Assembly: GCA_964422415.1 (NCBI GenBank)
Contig: CAYRBI010000215.1
Coordinates: forward strand, 1 to 9,162
DNA: 9,162 nt
Reading direction: 5' to 3'
From: OLB16 sp964422415
GTDB lineage: Bacteria > Hinthialibacterota > Hinthialibacteria > OLB16
In this document: positions 6,062 through 9,162 of the stretch, one piece after another
Layout: each line of letters starts with the position of its first letter
How positions within the stretch are numbered: the first letter of the stretch is position 1
Made by a program: the position numbers and the translations under genes
The notes under the pieces: model-generated
Databases searched by the model: none
The model's input: the letters and a program-made list of their open reading frames with translations, nothing else
What the model was told of the DNA's origin: nothing

Positions 6062-8244
6062 GTGAAGCACAAACTTGCCGTGTTCCTTGGTGTGTCTCTT
6101 CTCTTCATCACTCTTTTCCCAGTTTCCGCCGTAAGATCTGAAGATCCCCCCCTCCCCATCCGTAAGGTGGTCCTGTACAGCAGTGGCGTGGGCTACTTCG
6201 AGCACATCGGCAGTGTCAGTGGGACAGTCGAAACTACCCTCCAGTTCAAAACCGAACAGGTCAATGACATTCTCAAATCGCTGGTCCTGGAGGATTTAGG
6301 TGGCGGCAAGATCGGCGCGGTGGTGTATCCCTCGCGCGACCCAGTCTCCAAGACTCTCCAGAGCTTTCAGGTGGACCTGGCGGACAATCCGGGCCTGTCC
6401 CAGGTCCTGCAACAGCTGCGCGGCACCCAAGTTGTCATTATGGTGGGGGTCGATCTGACTGAGGGAACCATCCTCGGGATTGAACAGAGGTTGAAGGCCC
6501 TTTCGGATGAGTCCACGCCGGTTGAGGTCCCAGTGGTGAATGTCCTCTCCGGAGCCATCGTCAAGTCGATCTTTCTGGATCAGATCACCTCACTGGAGAT
6601 CCGCGATGCCGCGCTCCAGGCTGAGCTTGCCAAGGCCCTGGAGACTCTCGCCCAGTCGCGTGACCAGAACAAGAAACCGGTAACCCTCCACTTCGATGGC
6701 AAGGGCGAACGCAAGGTCCGTTTCGGGTATCTGGTCGAAACCCCGGTGTGGAAGACCAGCTACCGTCTCGTCATGCCCAAGGAGGCCACCGGCGAAACTT
6801 TCTTGCAGGGCTGGGCCATCATCGAAAACCAAACTGACCATGACTGGAAGGGGATCGATCTTTCGCTGGTCAGTGGACGGCCCATCTCCTTCATCCAGGA
6901 CCTCTATCAACCCCTGTATGTCCCACGTCCCACTGTTAAACCAGAACTCTACGCCAGCCTGACACCGGAGAGGTATGCCGGAGGATCTGGTGGCGGTGGC
7001 ATGGGCATGATGGGAGGAGTGGCTAAGGGGGTCAGGAGATATGGCACAGTTGCTGGCCGGGAAATGGTAGAGGAACGTGTNNNNNNNNNNNNNNNNNNNN
7101 NNNNNNNNNNNNNNNNNNNNNNNNNNNNNNNNNNNNNNNNNNNNNNNNNNNNNNNNNNNNNNNNNNNNNNNNNNNNNNNNCAGCGCCTGTACCCGCATCG
7201 GCTGGGGCCTATACCTATACCGAAAAGGTCTCCTATACCCCGCTCAATCCTGTTGCCAGTGTTGCTTCAGCGGCCTCGGCGGGGAAGATCGGCGAGCTCT
7301 TCCAGTACACGGTGGGCGAGGTCACCCTCCCGCGTCAACGTTCGGCGATGATTCCGATTGTCACCGACCCGGTCAAAACCGAACGGCTCAGCATCTACAA
7401 CCGCAACACCCTCGCCACCAACCCGCTCCTCGGCGCGCGGTTGATCAACACGACTGGCAAGCACCTGCTCCAGGGCCCGATGACGGTTTTCGATGAGGGC
7501 GCTTATGCCGGGGATTCGCAAATCGACAACCTCCCCCCCGATCAGAACCGTCTGCTCAGCTTTGCCATCGATCTCAAGGCGCGTGTGAACTCCGAAACCA
7601 CCCATGACAACTCCCAGGTGGTCTCCGGGAAGATCGTGAAGGGCGTATTGGAAATTTCCAACAAGAATGTCTCCAGCCGGGATTATGTGATCGCCAATCT
7701 GGACACTAAGGAAAAGTCTTTCATCGTGGAGCATCCCTTCCGTAATGAGTGGGAACTGGTGGAAACCCCCAAACCAGTCGAGAAGACTGACACGGTCTAT
7801 CGTTTCGCGCTGACTATCCCTGCCGGAGCCACACAAACCCTGGTGGTGAAGGAACAACGGGTGGCACTACAGTCGATCAGTATCCTTCCCTTGAATCTCG
7901 ATCAGATGGTCTCCTTCACACAGATTGGCGAAATCCCCGAGTCTGTACGCGCCGCAGTCGGCAAAGCGGTTGAGATCCGCCAGGCCATCGCGGACATCGA
8001 GCGTTCCATCGCCGAAAAGAGCGCCAAGATCCAGGAGATCACCGCGGAGCAGGAACGCATCCGCGCCAACATGACCACCAGTACCGACACCAAGAGCCAG
8101 TATTACATCCGCCTGGTCACCAAGTTGAATGATCAGGAAACCACCATTGAGGATTTGCAGAAGGAGATTGCCACACTACAGGCGAATCTGGAGAGCCAAA
8201 GGAAGGCGTTGGAAGATTACCTCGCGCAATTGAATATCGGGTGA
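6062..8244 (+). CDS. Exported DUF4139-family protein, interrupted by an assembly gap
   Basis: The sequence before the gap (340 residues from GTG 6062) and after it (353 residues, first codon at 7183) reads as one protein of about 726 residues. It has a signal peptide (residues 1-23, cleavage after VSA) and a conserved N-terminal block, IRKVVLYSSGVGYFEHIG. A Gly-rich linker (307-319, GGSGGGGMGMMGG) sits just before the Ns. After the gap comes the DUF4139 beta domain, with blocks LFQYTVGEVTLPRQRSAMIP, NTTGKHLLQGP and the YAGDSQI region. It ends in a long coiled coil, roughly 7950-8235. DUF4139 proteins include the mucoidy inhibitor MuiA group; their biochemical function is unknown. The envelope or periplasm is the likely location. 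The two parts are in different frames only because the gap is a 100-N placeholder. A 15-bp hairpin follows the stop. Confidence 0.82.
7081..7180. other. Assembly gap of 100 N inside the DUF4139 gene
   Basis: Exactly 100 unknown bases follow shortly after a Gly-rich coding stretch. The round number suggests a placeholder of unknown true length. For the flanking frames to join, the real length must leave remainder 2 when divided by 3 (98 or 101, for example). Any frame reading across it is artificial. Confidence 0.97.
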
Positions 8245-8253
8245 ACACGACTC

Positions 8254-8286
8254 ACCTCGCCCACCAGTGGTACTGGTGGGCGAGGT
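8254..8286. terminator. Perfect 15-bp hairpin between convergent genes
   Basis: ACCTCGCCCACCAGT (8254-8268) and its exact reverse complement (8272-8286) surround a GGT loop. The hairpin starts 9 bases after the DUF4139 stop and ends directly against the stop codon of the reductase (8287-8289). It can therefore serve both convergent transcripts. Neither strand has a T-run after the stem, so it is not a textbook intrinsic terminator. It may instead act with Rho or stabilise 3' ends. Confidence 0.7.
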
Positions 8287-9024
8287 CTACCCCTCTCTTA
8301 CCGACTGCCCCCCGTCCACTGGCAGAAATACTCCTGTGACATAATCACAACGGCAGAAGAACTCAACTGCGTCGGCGATGTCCTCGGGGCTGCCCTGACG
8401 CTTAAGGAGGGTCTTTTTGATCACCGTCTGGCGTTGCTCTTCGGTGTACTCCTCCGGGAAGAGAATCGGGCCGGGACCGATGGCATTGACCTGGACGGCT
8501 GGCGCGAGGGCCTTGGCGAGTCCCATGGTGAGTGAGATCAGGCCGGCCTTGGATACACAATAGGGGATATGCGTGGGCCAGGGCGCTCGACCGCTGATGT
8601 CCGCGATGTTGATGATCTTCCCCTCACCGAATGAGACCATATGTGGGCCGATTTCCTGGGCCAGCCAGAAAGGTCCGAGGAGATTGGCATCGAGCGCGAT
8701 GTCCCAGTCACCAGGGGTGACCTGACCGAATGGAGCCTTTCCGAAGTTTGCCGCGGAGTTGACCAGAACGGTCAGGGCTCCTTTCCAATCAAGGGCTTCT
8801 TGCGCGGCATGGTGGGCCTCCTCCGGGATTGAGAGGTCGGCTTGCAGGAGCAGGGCCTCGACTCCCAACGCGCGGATGCCCTCAGCAGTTTCCCACGCTT
8901 CCTGTTCTGAGCGACGGTAATGGACCACCACATGGCAGCCTAACCGTGCCAAGCGGAGGGCCAAGGCCCTTCCAATGCGCTTTCCCGCGCCGGTGACCAG
9001 AGCGGTTTTGTTGTGTAGTTCCAC
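8287..9024 (-). CDS. Short-chain dehydrogenase/reductase, pteridine-reductase-like (PTR1/FolM type)
   Basis: This 245-residue cytoplasmic NAD(P)H-dependent oxidoreductase has a Rossmann fold. The cofactor motif is T11-G12-x3-R16-I-G18, and NSAA (89-92) stands for the NAAG-like motif. The catalytic pair is Y155 and K159 in YCVSK. R37 and R38 in HYRRS favour NADPH. The position 13 residues before the catalytic Tyr, normally Ser in classical SDRs, is D142. The nearest Ser, S144, is out of register. An Asp at this position is the hallmark of pteridine reductase PTR1 and of the dihydromonapterin reductase FolM, which reduce dihydropterins. Substrate assignment is inferred from this residue and the N-terminal motifs. 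The start is the GTG at 9024, with GGGGAG 8 bases upstream. A longer frame to 9120 only translates the G-rich repeat. No folate gene is visible nearby. Confidence 0.82.
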   Translation of the reverse strand: MELHNKTALVTGAGKRIGRALALRLARLGCHVVVHYRRSEQEAWETAEGIRALGVEALLLQADLSIPEEAHHAAQEALDWKGALTVLVNSAANFGKAPFGQVTPGDWDIALDANLLGPFWLAQEIGPHMVSFGEGKIINIADISGRAPWPTHIPYCVSKAGLISLTMGLAKALAPAVQVNAIGPGPILFPEEYTEEQRQTVIKKTLLKRQGSPEDIADAVEFFCRCDYVTGVFLPVDGGQSVREG

Positions 9025-9032
9025 GGATTGGA

Positions 9033-9038
9033 CTCCCC
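9033..9038 (-). promoter_or_regulatory. Ribosome binding site that sets the reductase start at GTG 9024
   Basis: GGGGAG on the minus strand is 8 bases from GTG 9024, and the SDR fold starts 7 residues later. It argues against the 32-codon upstream extension. Confidence 0.5.
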
Positions 9039-9071
9039 GGTTCGCTGGATTGTGGTTTCTGCGAGGTCCGT

Positions 9072-9095
9072 CCCCCCCCACCCCCACCCTCCCCC
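9072..9095 (-). promoter_or_regulatory. G-quadruplex-forming tract upstream of the reductase gene
   Basis: On the minus (coding) strand there are four G runs of 5, 3, 5 and 8 bases separated by single bases (plus strand C8-A-C5-A-C3-T-C5). Four runs of at least three Gs with 1-base loops is an ideal parallel quadruplex pattern. It lies 48-71 bases upstream of the GTG, in the expected leader or promoter. Confidence 0.5.
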
Positions 9096-9162
9096 GCCAG
9101 GGGGGAAGGGGCAGATACACGCTAAAGCGTGAACAACATACAACTCCCTCCCCCCTGGTGGG
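9093..9162. repeat. Compound inverted-repeat (REP/MITE-like) element at the right edge
   Basis: The left arm (9093-9110, CCCGCCAGGGGGGAAGGG) is an inverted copy of the right arm (9145-9162), with three mismatches over 18 positions. The right arm reaches the window edge and may continue. Between them is a separate palindrome, CACGCT-AA-AGCGTG (9118-9131). The left arm also folds on itself. No coding frame is credible here. The layout fits a short non-coding mobile or repetitive intergenic element, but only one copy is visible. Confidence 0.5.

Noticed and set aside
7077..7496. Open frames that read across the Ns in several directions
   Set aside because: The Ns are placeholders, so continuity through them is artificial. 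The DUF4139 frame explains both flanks.
9025..9120. N-terminal extension of the reductase to 9120
   Set aside because: The extra 32 residues are a translation of the G-rich repeat. SDR folds begin within about 10 residues of the TGxxxRIG motif, as they do from GTG 9024.
1..9162. CRISPR array, rRNA, complete tRNA, transposase or integrase genes
   Set aside because: I found no regularly spaced direct repeats, no complete RNA gene fold and no transposase or integrase motifs on either strand.

Overview
The window looks like part of a chromosome from a Gram-negative, exosortase-type bacterium. The evidence is a C-terminal PEP-CTERM sorting signal, a c-di-GMP receptor of the PilZ class, a large secreted DUF4139 protein and moderate-to-high GC. 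A PVC-type lineage (Verrucomicrobiota, Kiritimatiellota or relatives) would fit, but that is an inference from gene content. A run of exactly 100 Ns at 7081-7180 shows that this is a draft assembly.

Layout. Bases 1-3125 hold three genes on the minus strand. In transcription order they are a DA1-like zinc metallopeptidase with two zinc-finger modules, a PilZ-domain c-di-GMP receptor 27 bases later, and leuC (isopropylmalate dehydratase large subunit), which runs off the left edge. leuC has its own promoter, and the spacer of that promoter is mostly a nine-base homopolymer. Bases 3126-3446 are an intergenic region with a candidate promoter for the minus-strand genes and a short palindrome. On the plus strand follow a PEP-CTERM surface protein, a membrane protein that resembles a WecA/MraY-type phosphoglycosyltransferase but has lost most catalytic residues, and a MNT/HEPN (mntA/hepT) toxin-antitoxin pair. 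The hepT reading frame is broken immediately before its RNase active site. Then comes a DUF4139 exported protein interrupted by the assembly gap. A perfect 15-bp hairpin separates it from a convergent short-chain dehydrogenase of pteridine-reductase type. The right end is a G/C-tract and inverted-repeat element that covers the upstream region of the dehydrogenase gene.

How the genes fit together. The PEP-CTERM protein and the degenerate phosphoglycosyltransferase belong to the sphere of exopolysaccharide and surface-protein sorting, and the PilZ protein would read c-di-GMP, which commonly controls that lifestyle. No exosortase or complete polysaccharide gene is present here. leuC and the reductase are metabolic genes with no obvious link to their neighbours. 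The most useful leads are the homopolymer inside the leuC promoter, the frameshifted HEPN toxin, and the pseudoenzyme-like membrane protein beside the PEP-CTERM gene.
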